DNA from: Candidatus Melainabacteria bacterium | GTDB taxonomy: Bacteria > Cyanobacteriota > Vampirovibrionia > Obscuribacterales > Obscuribacteraceae | Direction of reading: 5' to 3' | Assembly: GCA_013288645.1 (NCBI GenBank) | Contig: JABDBL010000014.1 | Location: forward strand, 1-59,362 | Length of the DNA stretch: 59,362 nucleotides | Shown here: positions 57,201 to 59,362 of the stretch, one piece after another | Layout of the letters: every line of letters starts with the position of its first letter | How positions within the stretch are numbered: the first letter of the stretch is position 1 | Made by a program: the position numbers and the translations under genes | The notes under the pieces: model-generated | The model's database searches: none | Seen by the model: the letters and a program-made list of their open reading frames with translations, nothing else | Told to the model about the DNA's origin: nothing

Positions 57201-57984
57201 AGAACGCCAGATCTTAGAAATGCTTTATGGTATGGGCGATAATAGTGTTCCAATGGCATATCCAGAAATTGCTGCAAAGTTAAACACAAGTTATGGTAAT
57301 GCGCGAAACTTGGTATCAAAGGCGACTGAAAAACTAGCTAAGTATTTGAGTGGAGAAATGGAAGTCGAAATTGACAAAAAAATAATCAACGTACATCAAC
57401 GAAATGAACGAATACAAAAGGTTCGGGAAAAAGCGAGTGAGAAGGCTAGAGAACAAGCTAAACAAAAGGCTGAATTAAAAGTCCAACGAAGAACGGAAGC
57501 AGAGCAAAGAGCTAAACAAAGGGCTCAACAAAGAGCGCAAAACAAAGCCGAAGAAAAAGCTCAACAAATAGCTGAACAAAAGAAACAGTTCCGTCCCCTT
57601 GTAATAAATCTTCCTGATAATTATCGTCAAGTTCTTGAAATGAGGTATAGATTAACGGCTGAATATAGTAGTGTTGACGAAGATATGATGGCCTTGCCAG
57701 AAATAGCTAGTCGTTTAGGATTGAGCTATTCAGTAGTGGCTGGTTTGATTCATAAGGCTTATAAAGAGCTGGAAAAACATGTACCTAGCCAATCAGAATA
57801 CAATGATAATGCAAACGCTGACAAAAATGGTAATCGTCAGCGTGGTTCAGAAATTAAAGGCCACAAGGCTCATAGTCATGCACCAAAAGGTGAGCGTCGT
57901 GCTAACGAGGTCGTGGAGGAAGTAACACGGTCAATGTTTGCTAGCGAAAGGTCAGAGGACAATAAACCTAAACCTCTTAAGTGA
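36283..57984 (+). CDS. Giant multidomain protein (7,233 aa): metallopeptidase repeats, S41-like and effector-like domains, C-terminal sigma-70 domains
   Basis: One open frame of 21.7 kb. No signal peptide (MSSLAKKIYMPGENPEEQQK start). Residues 1-130 are Pro/Lys/Ala-rich; three beta-type repeats lie near 133-180, 645-690 and 827-870; Gly/Ala-rich hydrophobic stretches at 497-516 and 1047-1230; a TPR-like region at 1733-2060; HExxH modules at 2659-3075, 3193-3600, 3927-4305 and 5490-5932; S41-like protease at 4387-4665; kinase-like, ADP-ribosyltransferase-like and methyltransferase-like segments at 4712-5247; a fifth HExxH at 6234; sigma-70 regions 2 and 4 at 6830-7167. Disordered charged linkers join them. 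This resembles a multi-effector toxin, yet ends in transcription-factor domains. Location and function are unknown. Confidence 0.9.
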   Translation: MSSLAKKIYMPGENPEEQQKKPPQKQGTDSPPASGERPAGPAGADAPTRGKLIGEVIDSTKQKGASASENGAADTTATDKKAAGKTVRDKIDTVEMPAVKTEAGRAEGNLSKTGDRAKVKDATEKAQGLAERLNTAGILVFRDKTGQLHQAAVRHDNTVVSDGKIVGNFNSSGEVNFNQEGQSKFRVDAKLDVNTAQDAVFYSLDQSRPEIISSNTTKGGNKTWNGNFIDLQNKPKYKYQAGNVFAQSGTFMGRMDEDNKLELPAEKIVFGKDKDENSRSTGIELNDLNTVLGEGLTFVGTAKNKDDQEYPITFNVDSNLNSGTWIIPKNPGEENQKYENYNIRLGMIFDAQDNLCGYFRPPQFSADGWLRREGQVLTKRPDENGTQSPTANGPRLLVINGAEDLRNLESRTPSEFPLSVYTVHQHGETALKGITNGAVCLGSKRQADGTYAENQGYLPTGLMQVTVKAQQEAAQREISDVLQQQKGMQVDSTGKRIAIASLGPVAAVAGAVSYMVTPDAKKEIEKQNKIDAACKEKLDLIKEINKGNVDGISLEKLQEYFSETQAAQIGKFAQIDQRDSRLGELPKDLSQVNGHIITIDREAEKAQADRRAAWFASPQYAAWRAEHPNAPSPAEAERESAKPVKRLEVRNGDLYDSKNQYQGKLAWENNQLVWQPHPSKTVEITDPSLARSFFHLEVPDPSQANGKRTVELAVVPNGQRNLILSPEDMIRKGGEVVEQALATANENPNDETVQEAAKYAKIRLRSTYKEDIALLVSNLKHGEYTKANHDFVVDGTTKQIAPALADAKERLKIIGKPIIDTAERAKTVSGSVQIGNATYEINKGNLLSDGQVIGQFKPGYVLEFQIANPKNPDEPIKKYVDLNETNGVLLSIKIGNDPRQHDFIGLGPDQIVPNYGHQAGGLMYANDFRKQVNEQLARTKEARDSHDNPTNPVILAVTDWISGGIGTQLNANVHTVDLCQAGFNKSLDEIFGKFRAGTLDSSELSRVAKYTQTLANAAGIFADSTASLSQIGQELKGKIQTGLEMAAIQGAVTIATGGLGAIAGSAEIAELGLGGRLLVQTAKIMSSGGGKLFTASAVGAATSVAIRENANTNTRIRWDNAISGSLEGLANMVGGGELEELAEGASFVTRLAHKGLGAAQEIATAHKGAWLYSIAGNIRTGEEITLSGLALNTATEYLGDLGGGIFTKGMDERSLGHSIAESVISNWTDGTTGSWAEAVAACRGKYGNNYTNADVAKEMFMSGAWSATAPTALASHAIGKVQHHNQHLAVQKEHLRGIAKSIEQSDWTPQQRLAKKHLEFTANELAAALENEEKLASNTGDKSNSGSNGNGGDNGNNGNKGPQTPSKPNGQQVASSGNDAGPVAANSQRFYYVQPQGQAEIHQEPVNQSERERINELDAYVQRQEASAEDESELAALQKRLAITPLDQSERDRVKRLEAHVQRQEASVQEEGELAALQKRLAITPLNETEQSRLAQLRKTLTDGGTISIETLRECRDLVERERAIPSDLLVFNEDGLHLAQIAAGDTGRIMVVDIANPQLRDNGVVQESGVAILNSLELVRGAREYAPARALTATSQQQGSVNSGTNVAATGSGTRPASPVNVANRTNGNQGATDSTAGVRNISNPRTADSGSVARNAPNGNEGAGDGKAVAENTTSRANNVVTDADLSTNQNIVVASQSVRDPKRNLNVPEDEDKEGEKEKQENVASTDTANLNNLEQLFARGNWAAAEAMAKQLLEQKAQSETTDTSSEPNSGTQTLAILAESQLRQGKFDQADQTFQRAWQAAHEAKPVLERQSAQVADYIKQEQKKGGDHSRYLDLAMKQAEREIKFTETAHNIANRLNWLNERARINAEIASARNLVATVSGQNNLTNQTEARKQIFNVLINKEDFAAAEEFARRQLPMEKSLAEIAKSPDAAERERAAWALASMGMAQYMQRDINKMAQAESLLNSALTLTYEVGEDMSQEDRDRREYLFATQLAQGKFSAGEANAIRKAWAVRDTAFNGLLDYQAEMKDRADEAERLASQMQDADPIASSSTSLPVTEPYLPPLNLVEADDITTPSNNSATVLPNNSIAQVLPANASQDLDVSNRLEDNNPNRLNGGYLGDRGNRIGNIFPIDLPDVQLVNQDDGIIDFSAMPDITAERIAKSEQRTDRASGDEQLAALSNEQLRQEYLNLSDQIGTLQNIANAIQAGNIERALQFSQNISRARIAQIHKDLILEIERRRARNQDDSRLSQVKSAQQKFRSNIDRQLEEDFDKRFYSRLGVAQAEAINDQEATYGQLKERGIEIPNPPIAQMSFSSSLNAQNPAGTAGASITSNISPNANTNTQVKANTQQPKNQSDKDSTKPLRPGLEMHIQVDAEQQHQLEQDLQFNLADRDGIAFQNQAGTSRGVLQRSADKQIPADPGALGESASNRQAAYHQFLEDRRLIVRAIERIQDGEPMSGWSIIDQLIDLKGADEILALAKQTEMQELIKKYLFISADLINRVRSWDDEEAQKILIRFLKEWNVENESDYAGGDQAKPPNIEELTIVRVETSSPILEETQMQEISSKIEAAGTTFLPDGMSSTKSVLSHSDLFGEAPDYAGWDLSKRTQEPSIKPNDMQPEEKSLNHADVSGQAFGNKTEPVGGVPRTSGNIEELTTTGRQLGERRYHLRAELASGAHDAATLDESQKQSLQRQIEEIGEQISQNIQNRMGLIRQRIDELYGNWGPTILSLEESRQNLDRDIQTQLYSLRDINGDAAYDFSPAIVISDIPTDIAENLRDLGRRRHEVLSQLQDIGRQMRESGSEQEIRSLQRNYRVLIMASSAEHGKLASTRVNDYLSVRLDNDTESNHLSAILEPSWTVRFVHSPYRFIDTAHPGYGMSIRIEDDGVAYDDVVSILEATSDLPRAVHTPVVIHPGEYLRGVCFDAPHIYVPNDTPKDCLQYLAWHEGGHDIENLYFIKLEPASQQAILAIYERWLSGEDTQALIADLGPEMDSLYLTSFSEMFAEMRALHKFFSTEAGKGMTYPELVAHTVKIDYNTPARAGFLSNAQELYEALKREVFDPYYASISEGKNERGTSFSSHVPEARNSASVNESRRRPKEKDNTKEYLSGRQSPLPDPSNSKSYFLPSAPEEQVGPANERSQPNEMATGQDASVGSTDADILSLSREPADRGGTAGGDSETYQRRIEELTTTGRQLGERRYQLRTALASGTGDGTTSDGTQTQDLQRQIDEIGTQISENLQNRMDLIDARIWELWGPQLRKLQLRKDDLDWAIDTYDTIEDSVKVFIGDLDKLKAQRQEVMQKLKAIGDQMRSEGIQEQIFRLQRQLRALAIAYSAEKGKIAPTNNLRVGMLDLDPETNHLAWTTKPIHRPFRISDSSHLADEMAVYVEGGDGVDYESVSTILASSTDLPKGKNTPVISVFDAYNDGVYSTSDGVIRVASSRRSTRKLERTSWHEGGHAVHFEYFNLLAEDRQRPVIDAYESWLKRRETLTNGLDSVFQKYRDRLFQRDFIAPEENSDAYRYCFTEVFAEMRAMYKFSLTENGKHRTYAGLVDGVTAVDDQTRARILEDAEDLYNTLKQEVFEPYANGDRINTAKPVDDGLNTRRSPGNIRAAMMPSDSNIGDSGDNAPQGIPIDAVDAINTNVSEQQRTALLESIANPEQRKLVTAFLEKYPDRLALVQREIQRGAPRLDFHSLSGLANLVDHFGYDSPTMQRLFELETTEYLSISVLSDFVRDDQLRAEIVKQEILRGVLAEKLGDFRLTNLLNLANQLGYDSPALRRILNFEAKEDLYIGFLAAFIGDDQTRADTVKQELMLGGVDQIDHHRLQAVLGLSGHFGYESLVMRRLLQFEKHQGVDLVALNKAVGKNENLRTLTATIFGVAQPDSEDVRNWTALANSIDNRSWPLEKYFRIRSEASTNDNLDQGIAQLKERGAQLCDQRRALKQSRASEASSGLTELNAQIQQNIEEVMDRIEVRIEQIYRQWENEIEEAEASRITVGEQQGAEILRAIVERMRNAGDEPRIFALQREYRILEIALAAERGQMPQSMRYVFVPSPETGHLTKAWLDTSYRVNDPTKLTDGIPVKVIGPVNSENVFTVLDTAGKLPPQMPTFIFDANSNPDNPGEQAHYYPSVSAPFVRFYRSAEIQPTEVMARRSRHEVGHVIHHQYFTQLPDTIKGAVYDAYFNWLGKRQTLKNIGVASMSSIDLDLAVADPGFAFSGKGKIELYEYSLSEMFAEMRALYEYSKTSAGRKMSYAGLLHAFTGDDDPGREKAMSNAGSLYEFLKDQVFEPYDRGEGFRPPTDRTRSDRSSSTEQIRPVMMKSLDNDANTDKESTVAHVVHEQRQALENKANSSNSAENASERTPIAVPQENQTVENNQKRKVLQDALGIIKQHSLYRASVDLDGLIDEVLAQGEDPHTALPKIFKQLGDKHSFVHVPIESTEARRDDSQPTGYLLEQEGQPVAVVTIPGFVGADETSVQQFSLAIQRCLSDLASLNPSGWIIDLRENGGGNMWPMLAGLSPFFGDGDIGYFDSRESREAWFCREGNIGFRDKDGQEFVQENLERPDSNLMERCNAARVVVLLGPNTASSAEGVAIAFQNRPNTTSIGQTTAGLATSNRSFLLSDGSVLELTVAMFADRNGNTYESGVTPDQRVEERSENPGQIFSIATQWFNSVTSVEGLGRENAIETERPADTDMVDSLSTPKSEKMWDSLKSYKEALNGRSTKIVNVYAYSSHLQRLEANPHKDAVLDSIPEGSEVIGCGFFRLILRAPSGEVYSIQTVRGEPRHPDCPLLLQPTKTTQYGSILVEELPYADTSNITDADLDAMAKALERIKWRLIDPDKQNLGRLLDGTLVVIDPGAIARISSDDATLSPPTSGGADGGNAGFKPNEGSHELEAILLPIPEGHTRFYSGIPAGIDGGYNCIPLSNEENTECDQLRERLEKGEDLSPELRGRYHELSSRYKKEFDEFEMSRNLAEEQRRIGQNGKVFYVDIPDTELASLSSDGTTVDEEWIFVPWRIAHEAKEFPNNLLDPELVNTFWTPGKSSETLEDSNSFKFDNETKEESLAHYNLSEHAYLRYTIRNDYGQLSGISVLELGPHSSNTIPENLHESAIYTAVDYSRSSLEAQRKYSAHGSESDNILRVQGDTFLLPIRSSSQDLVVATYHDPFYFGQLTPKYAKQAIDQVLRVLKVGGDFILVPWVYQAHPKEINEYLVSKFDLIEEKPDYPGSTSILLVLRKKDGTDGDGSESEPPPPPPTTEGRDANFKPVSRDTPSKYQSGLSIFAPDATINLLAIGKAAGDKAAREAATITKDIAIVKLEQQGFASFLNSSADRSINMRMGSLIPDVFNNERYIIEEDGIRRIDSQVILALAQKLVRGETDPRIVESIYLILTESLQEAMANVYGKYLSQDPKNLAVPTGLTQEEAMRISLNQNEWREARQSLVQAKAASSPVVAPSASVQAQLEHEDKIDLREENVEKGFTDEREKLKKEIGELRSRRIDLQRAKASGEATLAESQSSRVKPEAEIEKVRQAIQEKLRAQMNLISSRITSLYEPWRERIQKLEERRRNLEEGIDFYFPSAKIKEQQFALGYAVDISSMGTYQTNNIKPLGAELQQVLADLRAIGEEMRLAGIEARIFHLQKEHNSLRIAYSAEQDKIAPTNKGRAGGIDLDLLGNYLSSKVKPDHEPFHFADPSHPANDMAVFVEEFDRDAHDGVVVYPGPLFDGIAYDTVVNSLESLSDTPRGVDAHVINRAETSSGGQCGESILMNLYPGMPKKAVEMTGWHEGGHAVQTGYFNNLPQARQKLVIEAYEAWLRKQSDSQLAQELEQVYKQYENKLLAREYIDHSENPSAYFLCFTEVFAELRGLYKFSLTGEAAGLSYKELLSARTAPRSESRAEILEDAEQLYETLKREVFEPYQKGDRVSAPPQIDSSTTSGPEGGIRYDIANPSEQQGESKVANASELATAQEQDSRVVGERKNEPTNQSESKTNDDDERIGGDEKTDRVKMSAKKRYGDEQKPLRRSRERDANDTSGRPARYEAPTKLDWSEGTSPEYIAQELVAFVNALCIGQLAAKVERRDTLAAKLDDDASDFREQLEEKLHSGDNRYVTISRADLRNPEVMRTKLAGRDDLMQDYARYRQRTTESDIMAEYESLEQNIDRYAEGIEHLLNEAICKNENEYPAQTVDFDANLPKKTHGASYVDDVKLVLNPSMFQFGKTDVVVKAITHENKHHQRKSLILAHLIEENIKEDLDSRAIYAVIKDYAKAFAIDSKSDKPLKDWIQKIYEIRRDKPLNEQEKETATRFFEVYRKWKKVQPRIESNQFALRELQDILNKLEDNSGASSELLDSIYTDSQREGKEIIKKLFGRTKIPKSIQHLLDSRVQAYRDETVKEWETQHSDTARQLLLDIVDKSLKRLRIKVSEEHKIYESYLHEVDAREAGERAAKVAQRFVVENEALRLILKLKASPERKIQSETITRIAALIANHKVNYVLDELNIANDPTERRRYRSFKNRILEERAAKIMAKNTVVKMAQVQRTGRQNTDEPAPLKRAKNERAESQTVKMPNADELRTAKKSVRRIVSTPELTKTEAVGSKVRTKARTGLPLQSGARERKSRSSEHHSSRKQSPEKVSMDHPMRVERGRNNRLVQADRAMPASAIDLARSADASADYSNVVDVSEQNLDTYLDSLNDMDKAAEYWIAQLRAIAINVNIQRRRFNALNEKSQSDQADNAKEFRVSNEIVDQQMAFIESLSRIIVKQGDFHILDNLHSWTGRAAGDDKSSSDFDKAAQYDLRQKILLALICKESYTNAELSNKAIELLWSGNLARITRIATRVAESIKGDDSRDATSFLRQELIEDAIQEGVKKLLENRIQSNFDLRLSLTNGSSFDGYTGAAIRNLIFDKLRRIKAQHSHEVTGTRLFDPNVNDLNELVVSNDPMSEVEMEEEAIAKAEQIEQMLIVMQMLPERERQILEMLYGMGDNSVPMAYPEIAAKLNTSYGNARNLVSKATEKLAKYLSGEMEVEIDKKIINVHQRNERIQKVREKASEKAREQAKQKAELKVQRRTEAEQRAKQRAQQRAQNKAEEKAQQIAEQKKQFRPLVINLPDNYRQVLEMRYRLTAEYSSVDEDMMALPEIASRLGLSYSVVAGLIHKAYKELEKHVPSQSEYNDNANADKNGNRQRGSEIKGHKAHSHAPKGERRANEVVEEVTRSMFASERSEDNKPKPLK
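40504..40743 (+). repeat. 120-base tandem repeat inside the giant gene
   Basis: Two adjacent 120-base units (40504-40623, 40624-40743) encode QSER-RxxxLEAxVQRQEAS and then ELAALQKRLAITPL, a 40-residue coiled-coil unit. The third start (NETEQSRL) has diverged. This looks like a recent in-frame duplication. Confidence 0.85.
41479..42462 (+). other. Giant protein: TPR-like helical region
   Basis: Residues about 1733-2060. NLEQLFARGNWAAAEAMAKQ, SQLRQGKFDQADQTFQRAWQ and INKEDFAAAEEFARRQL have the helix-turn-helix spacing and small/aromatic pattern of tetratricopeptide repeats, a scaffold for protein binding. Confidence 0.6.
44257..45507 (+). other. Giant protein: metallopeptidase module 1
   Basis: Residues about 2659-3075. 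A coiled coil (from IEELTTTGRQLGERRYHLR) is followed by a domain with WHEGGHDIENLYF (HExxH at 2953-2957) and, 52 residues on, SEMFAEMRALHKF (Glu3009 or Glu3013 as third zinc ligand), ending in EALKREVFDPYY. HExxH plus a downstream Glu in an (A/S)E-FAE-R helix is the layout of the anthrax lethal-factor catalytic domain (gluzincin, M34-like). Confidence 0.68.
45859..47082 (+). other. Giant protein: metallopeptidase module 2
   Basis: Residues about 3193-3600, 534 residues after module 1. HEGGH at 3461-3465 in WHEGGHAVHFEYFN; TEVFAEMRAMYKFSLTENGK with Glu3533. The first about 57 bases of its coiled coil are almost identical at DNA level to module 1. All putative zinc ligands are kept, so the module is probably active. 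Confidence 0.68.
47254..47940 (+). other. Giant protein: helical repeat between modules 2 and 3
   Basis: Residues about 3658-3886. Three units of about 60-65 residues, each with a core like LxxLxxLxxHFGYDSPxMxRLLxFE: LANLVDHFGYDSPTMQRLFE, LANQLGYDSPALRRILNFE, LSGHFGYESLVMRRLLQFE. An unrecognised all-helical repeat, perhaps a binding surface. Confidence 0.55.
48061..49197 (+). other. Giant protein: metallopeptidase module 3 (most divergent)
   Basis: Residues about 3927-4305. HEVGH at 4164-4168 in SRHEVGHVIHHQYF; SEMFAEMRALYEYSKT with Glu4239; ends FLKDQVFEPYDRGEG. The coiled-coil part is shorter. HExxH and the downstream Glu are kept despite divergence elsewhere, which argues for selection on catalysis. 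Confidence 0.65.
49441..50277 (+). other. Giant protein: S41 (C-terminal processing peptidase-like) domain
   Basis: Residues about 4387-4665. GWIIDLRENGGGNMWPMLAG is the S41 core strand; VVLLGPNTASSAEGVAIAFQ holds the nucleophile Ser (about 4595); TTSIGQTTAGLATSNRSFLL follows. The Lys of the Ser-Lys dyad of CtpA/Tsp is not where expected (Leu/Ala there), so it is closer to S41 forms that use another base, or is inactive. No PDZ domain is inserted. Confidence 0.72.
50416..50901 (+). other. Giant protein: possible kinase-like segment
   Basis: Residues about 4712-4873. IPEGSEVIGCGFFRLILRAP then SGEVYSIQTVRG looks like a Gly-rich loop and following strand; LIDPDKQNLGRLLDGTLVVI then DPGAIARI resembles the catalytic and metal-binding segments (D-x3/4-N ... 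DPG) of small bacterial kinase-like effectors. The Lys of strand 3 is not certain. A fold-level guess only. Confidence 0.35.
51001..51420 (+). other. Giant protein: possible ADP-ribosyltransferase-like segment
   Basis: Residues about 4907-5046. It begins GHTRFYSGIPAGIDGG and later has GKVFYVDIPDTEL and EEWIFVPWRIAHEAKEF, the order of short strands seen in some toxin ADP-ribosyltransferases (Arg near the start, YVDVP then FVP). The catalytic Glu is not certain. Low confidence. Confidence 0.3.
51520..52023 (+). other. Giant protein: class I SAM methyltransferase-like domain
   Basis: Residues about 5080-5247. SVLELGPHSSNT (motif I, residues 5099-5110), YTAVDYSRSSLEAQ (motif II with the acidic residue), VQGDTFLLPIRSSSQDLVVATY (motif III/IV) and QVLRVLKVGGDFILVPWVY (post motif) follow the order of Methyltransf_11-like enzymes. 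The ligand loop is GPHS in place of GxGxG, so binding may be weak. Confidence 0.6.
52750..54078 (+). other. Giant protein: metallopeptidase module 4
   Basis: Residues about 5490-5932. Long coiled coil, then GWHEGGHAVQTGYFNNLP with HEGGH at 5791-5795 and TEVFAELRGLYKFSLT with Glu5865; ends TLKREVFEPYQKGDR. It is closest to module 2 although about 1,200 residues of other domains lie between modules 3 and 4. Confidence 0.67.
54460..55272 (+). other. Giant protein: fifth HExxH region
   Basis: Residues about 6060-6330. VVVKAITHENKHHQRKSLIL holds HENKH (6234-6238), an HExxH match inside a helix, in a sequence otherwise unlike modules 1-4. A Glu pair (HLIEENIKED) follows 13 residues later. Possibly a distinct zincin; chance is not excluded. 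Confidence 0.4.
56770..57783 (+). other. Giant protein: sigma-70 region 2 and two region-4 domains
   Basis: Residues about 6830-7167. Region 2-like: LIEDAIQEGVKKLLENRI then SSFDGYTGAAIRNLIFDKLR (6861-6910), matching the core-binding/-10 helix pattern of sigma-70. Region 4 (6970-7022): LPERERQILEMLYGMGDN, YPEIAAKLNTSYGNARNLVS, KATEKLAKYL. After a Lys/Ala/Gln-rich helix there is a second region 4 (7110-7167): LPDNYRQVLEMRYRL, LPEIASRLGLSYSVVAGLIH, KAYKELEKHV. The helix-turn-helix patterns are clear; the fusion to a giant peptidase protein is very unusual. Confidence 0.78.
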
Positions 57985-58113
57985 AAATTATTACGGTCAA
58001 TGACTTGAAAAAATTAGGATATCATAACGTGGAATGAAAAGTCATGGAAGCTTGATGTCCAAACAAATTCAGATGAAACATGCTATCTTCTTTGATTTAG
58101 CTGTAAAGTTAAT

Positions 58114-58875
58114 TTAGGGCGAATAGATGGCTCCAGGGGCTGTCCGGAATCTTTGCGCCATATCTGAGACAAATGAGTCAATGGGTTTTCTTCGACATGG
58201 ATAACAACGTAAGACGCCGTTTTGTAGAAATGTAGGATAAGCCATTAGTCCGTTATTTTGGCTGTCATTTTGTACCATAAGACTATCACTCGTTTCTACA
58301 TAAGTATCGCCGACATTTACTTTGCCATATAAATCACTATTGGGATCAACATAATTTACTTTATGATTATAAAAGTAGAAGCGGAAACCGACGGCGATCA
58401 TTGGTCCTTTTGTTTGAGGATTTAAACCCACTAGTGAACTATTGACAGAAGCAGAAGGATTGCTGTTTTCTGACGCTAGGCGAATTTCTGTGTAATAAGG
58501 CGTACCTGCTCTGTTAACTGAAATGCACAATCTATTTTCTTTAAAGCTAGCAGACACAATTTTATCATTGGTCCTTATATCAGCATAATAAGCTGGGGAG
58601 CCGACAAGTACGTTTTTAACTGCGGCAGGTAGAGTACTTGACGATAATGTTAGGCCGGCTTCTTTGTAAGCGTAACTCAGAATGTCCACTTCTCCGTGAA
58701 GTACGACTTTTGAACGTGCTGATATCGGTTTTTCCTCTTGCAATTTAATAGCGAGCAGAGATTGTTTATTTGATATGTTATTGGCTTGCCCGGCATAAAA
58801 TAGATTGGTAAATAAACTTACCATCAGCATGGCAACGAAGAATGTAGAGCTTGCGTGTCTAGTAATCTGTTTCAT
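58114..58875 (-). CDS. Secreted PDZ-like protein
   Basis: 253 aa with a signal peptide or N-terminal anchor (STFFVAMLMVSLFTNLFYAG, about residues 10-31). Residues 85-135 look like a PDZ-type fold: VKNVLVGSPAYYADIRTNDK, then IVSASFKENRLCISVNRAGT. The C-terminal half is unrecognised. It begins 4 bases after the stop of the DUF2156 gene, so the two are an operon. It converges on the giant gene with 129 bases between. Confidence 0.6.
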   Translation of the reverse strand: MKQITRHASSTFFVAMLMVSLFTNLFYAGQANNISNKQSLLAIKLQEEKPISARSKVVLHGEVDILSYAYKEAGLTLSSSTLPAAVKNVLVGSPAYYADIRTNDKIVSASFKENRLCISVNRAGTPYYTEIRLASENSNPSASVNSSLVGLNPQTKGPMIAVGFRFYFYNHKVNYVDPNSDLYGKVNVGDTYVETSDSLMVQNDSQNNGLMAYPTFLQNGVLRCYPCRRKPIDSFVSDMAQRFRTAPGAIYSP

Positions 58876-58879
58876 ATGC

Positions 58880-59362
58880 TCAGCGACCGATCAGCCTGCT
58901 TATCGTTTGTTCAATTATATCAATACCCATCAGTTTAAAAATACTGATTAATAAGTCGAAGCGCATAGGGTCTTTGTAAGCGCAATAGACTTTCGATTCT
59001 TCACACCCCTCCAAGCCCGGGCGATAACGATTTTTATGAAATGCCAATGCCTTGAATTCAAAGACATAATTGGCATGTTCATAGGCAAACTGAAAAATTC
59101 TTGTAAGCAATCGACTATGTCTAAATTCGCCTGAGTCGTTCACTTTGTGGAAAGGAGAAAATCCAAGTGAAAGAATTTCTTTACCTTCTTCTTTAAAAAT
59201 ACGCATTGCGTCCAGAGTAATACAATCCTGCATACTATAATGACTGGTGCCTGAATTTCTAAGATGATTTGCCAGGTAACCAATTATCTGACCATTTCTA
59301 TAAATAGGATCGAAGATGCAAAATGCGATAGCGCAATCATCTTTATAGGCAACAAACTTGCG
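58880..59362 (-). CDS. DUF2156 protein (MprF C-terminal-like), N-terminus beyond right edge
   Basis: The frame is open to the last base of the window, so this is the C-terminal part (160 residues) of a longer gene. It has the acyl-transferase-like fold of DUF2156 / phosphatidylglycerol lysyltransferase C-terminal domains: MQDCITLDAMRIFKEEGKE, LSLGFSPFH, then YVFEFKALAFHKNRYRPGLE, the characteristic Phe-Lys-x-Arg/Lys-x-x-P tail. Whether the membrane flippase part of MprF is attached cannot be seen. A role in aminoacyl-lipid formation is possible; many stand-alone DUF2156 proteins have unknown function. Confidence 0.78.
   Translation of the reverse strand, partial: RKFVAYKDDCAIAFCIFDPIYRNGQIIGYLANHLRNSGTSHYSMQDCITLDAMRIFKEEGKEILSLGFSPFHKVNDSGEFRHSRLLTRIFQFAYEHANYVFEFKALAFHKNRYRPGLEGCEESKVYCAYKDPMRFDLLISIFKLMGIDIIEQTISRLIGR

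Noticed and set aside
36283-57984. Adhesin, RTX or NRPS/PKS identity of the giant gene
   Set aside because: There is no signal peptide, no Ca-binding nonapeptide or Ig-like repeats, and no adenylation, ketosynthase or carrier motifs.
1-59362. CRISPR arrays, tRNA or rRNA genes, insertion sequences, prophage
   Set aside because: No regularly spaced repeats, no tRNA T-arm signatures in cloverleaf context, and no transposase, integrase or phage structural genes were recognised by reading. A tRNAscan or profile search was not possible.

Overview
This 59,362-base window is bacterial chromosome of fairly low GC, with mostly short intergenic gaps and several overlapping genes. No rRNA, tRNA, CRISPR array, integrase or transposase was recognised. 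The gene set fits a free-living or host-associated bacterium with a complete branched-chain amino acid pathway and a methylcitrate cycle. Bestrophin, a CrtI-like oxidoreductase, the citramalate route to isoleucine and a gigantic multidomain protein hint at a non-photosynthetic relative of cyanobacteria (Melainabacteria/Obscuribacterales type). That placement is a low-confidence inference, because no phylogenetic marker gene is present.

Layout. 1-1016: end of a TctE/QseC-like histidine kinase cut by the window edge. 1265-3576: a class-III aminotransferase and a HAD (MtnX-like) phosphatase with overlapping stop and start. 3544-4652: an imperfect tandem duplication of about 0.5 kb. Each copy carries an extended -10 promoter, a structured RNA of about 205 nt and an intrinsic terminator. 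4661-7027: a DUF900 alpha/beta hydrolase and a BaiN/HI0933-type flavoprotein. 7089-10877: prpB-prpC-prpD plus a small unknown gene. 10900-11020: the decayed tail of a second bestrophin gene, followed by an RHH/MazF-type toxin-antitoxin pair.

11815-24530, all on the minus strand: leuA, then a leader region, then ilvD-ilvC-ilvB-ilvN-cimA-leuC-leuD-leuB-bestrophin. The leader between leuA and ilvD has a promoter, an 11-residue leader peptide with three Leu and three Ile codons, mutually exclusive pairing segments, an antiterminator arm and a strong terminator hairpin. It looks like a ribosome-mediated attenuator for the whole downstream operon.

24623-35861 is a mixed region: a YqeY-like protein, an OmpR-type two-component pair, a secreted protein of unknown function, ArfB, a secreted LFG-repeat protein, an AlkA-type glycosylase, a secreted fusion of a BPL_N amidotransferase-like domain with an NlpC/P60-like domain, a phytoene-desaturase-like oxidoreductase, a truncated DUF4440-like gene and an MFS exporter.

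36283-57984 is one uninterrupted reading frame of 7,233 codons, more than a third of the window. From N to C terminus I see: polar linkers with small beta repeats, a hydrophobic Gly/Ala-rich segment, a TPR-like region, two coiled-coil plus HExxH metallopeptidase modules resembling the anthrax lethal factor catalytic domain, a short helical repeat, a third such module, an S41-protease-like domain, possible kinase-like and ADP-ribosyltransferase-like segments, a class I methyltransferase-like domain, a fourth metallopeptidase module, a fifth HExxH region, and finally sigma-70 region 2 and two region-4 helix-turn-helix domains. I know of no described family with this architecture, and it is the best candidate here for an undescribed system. 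The window ends with a secreted PDZ-like protein and a DUF2156 (MprF C-terminal-like) gene that runs off the right edge.
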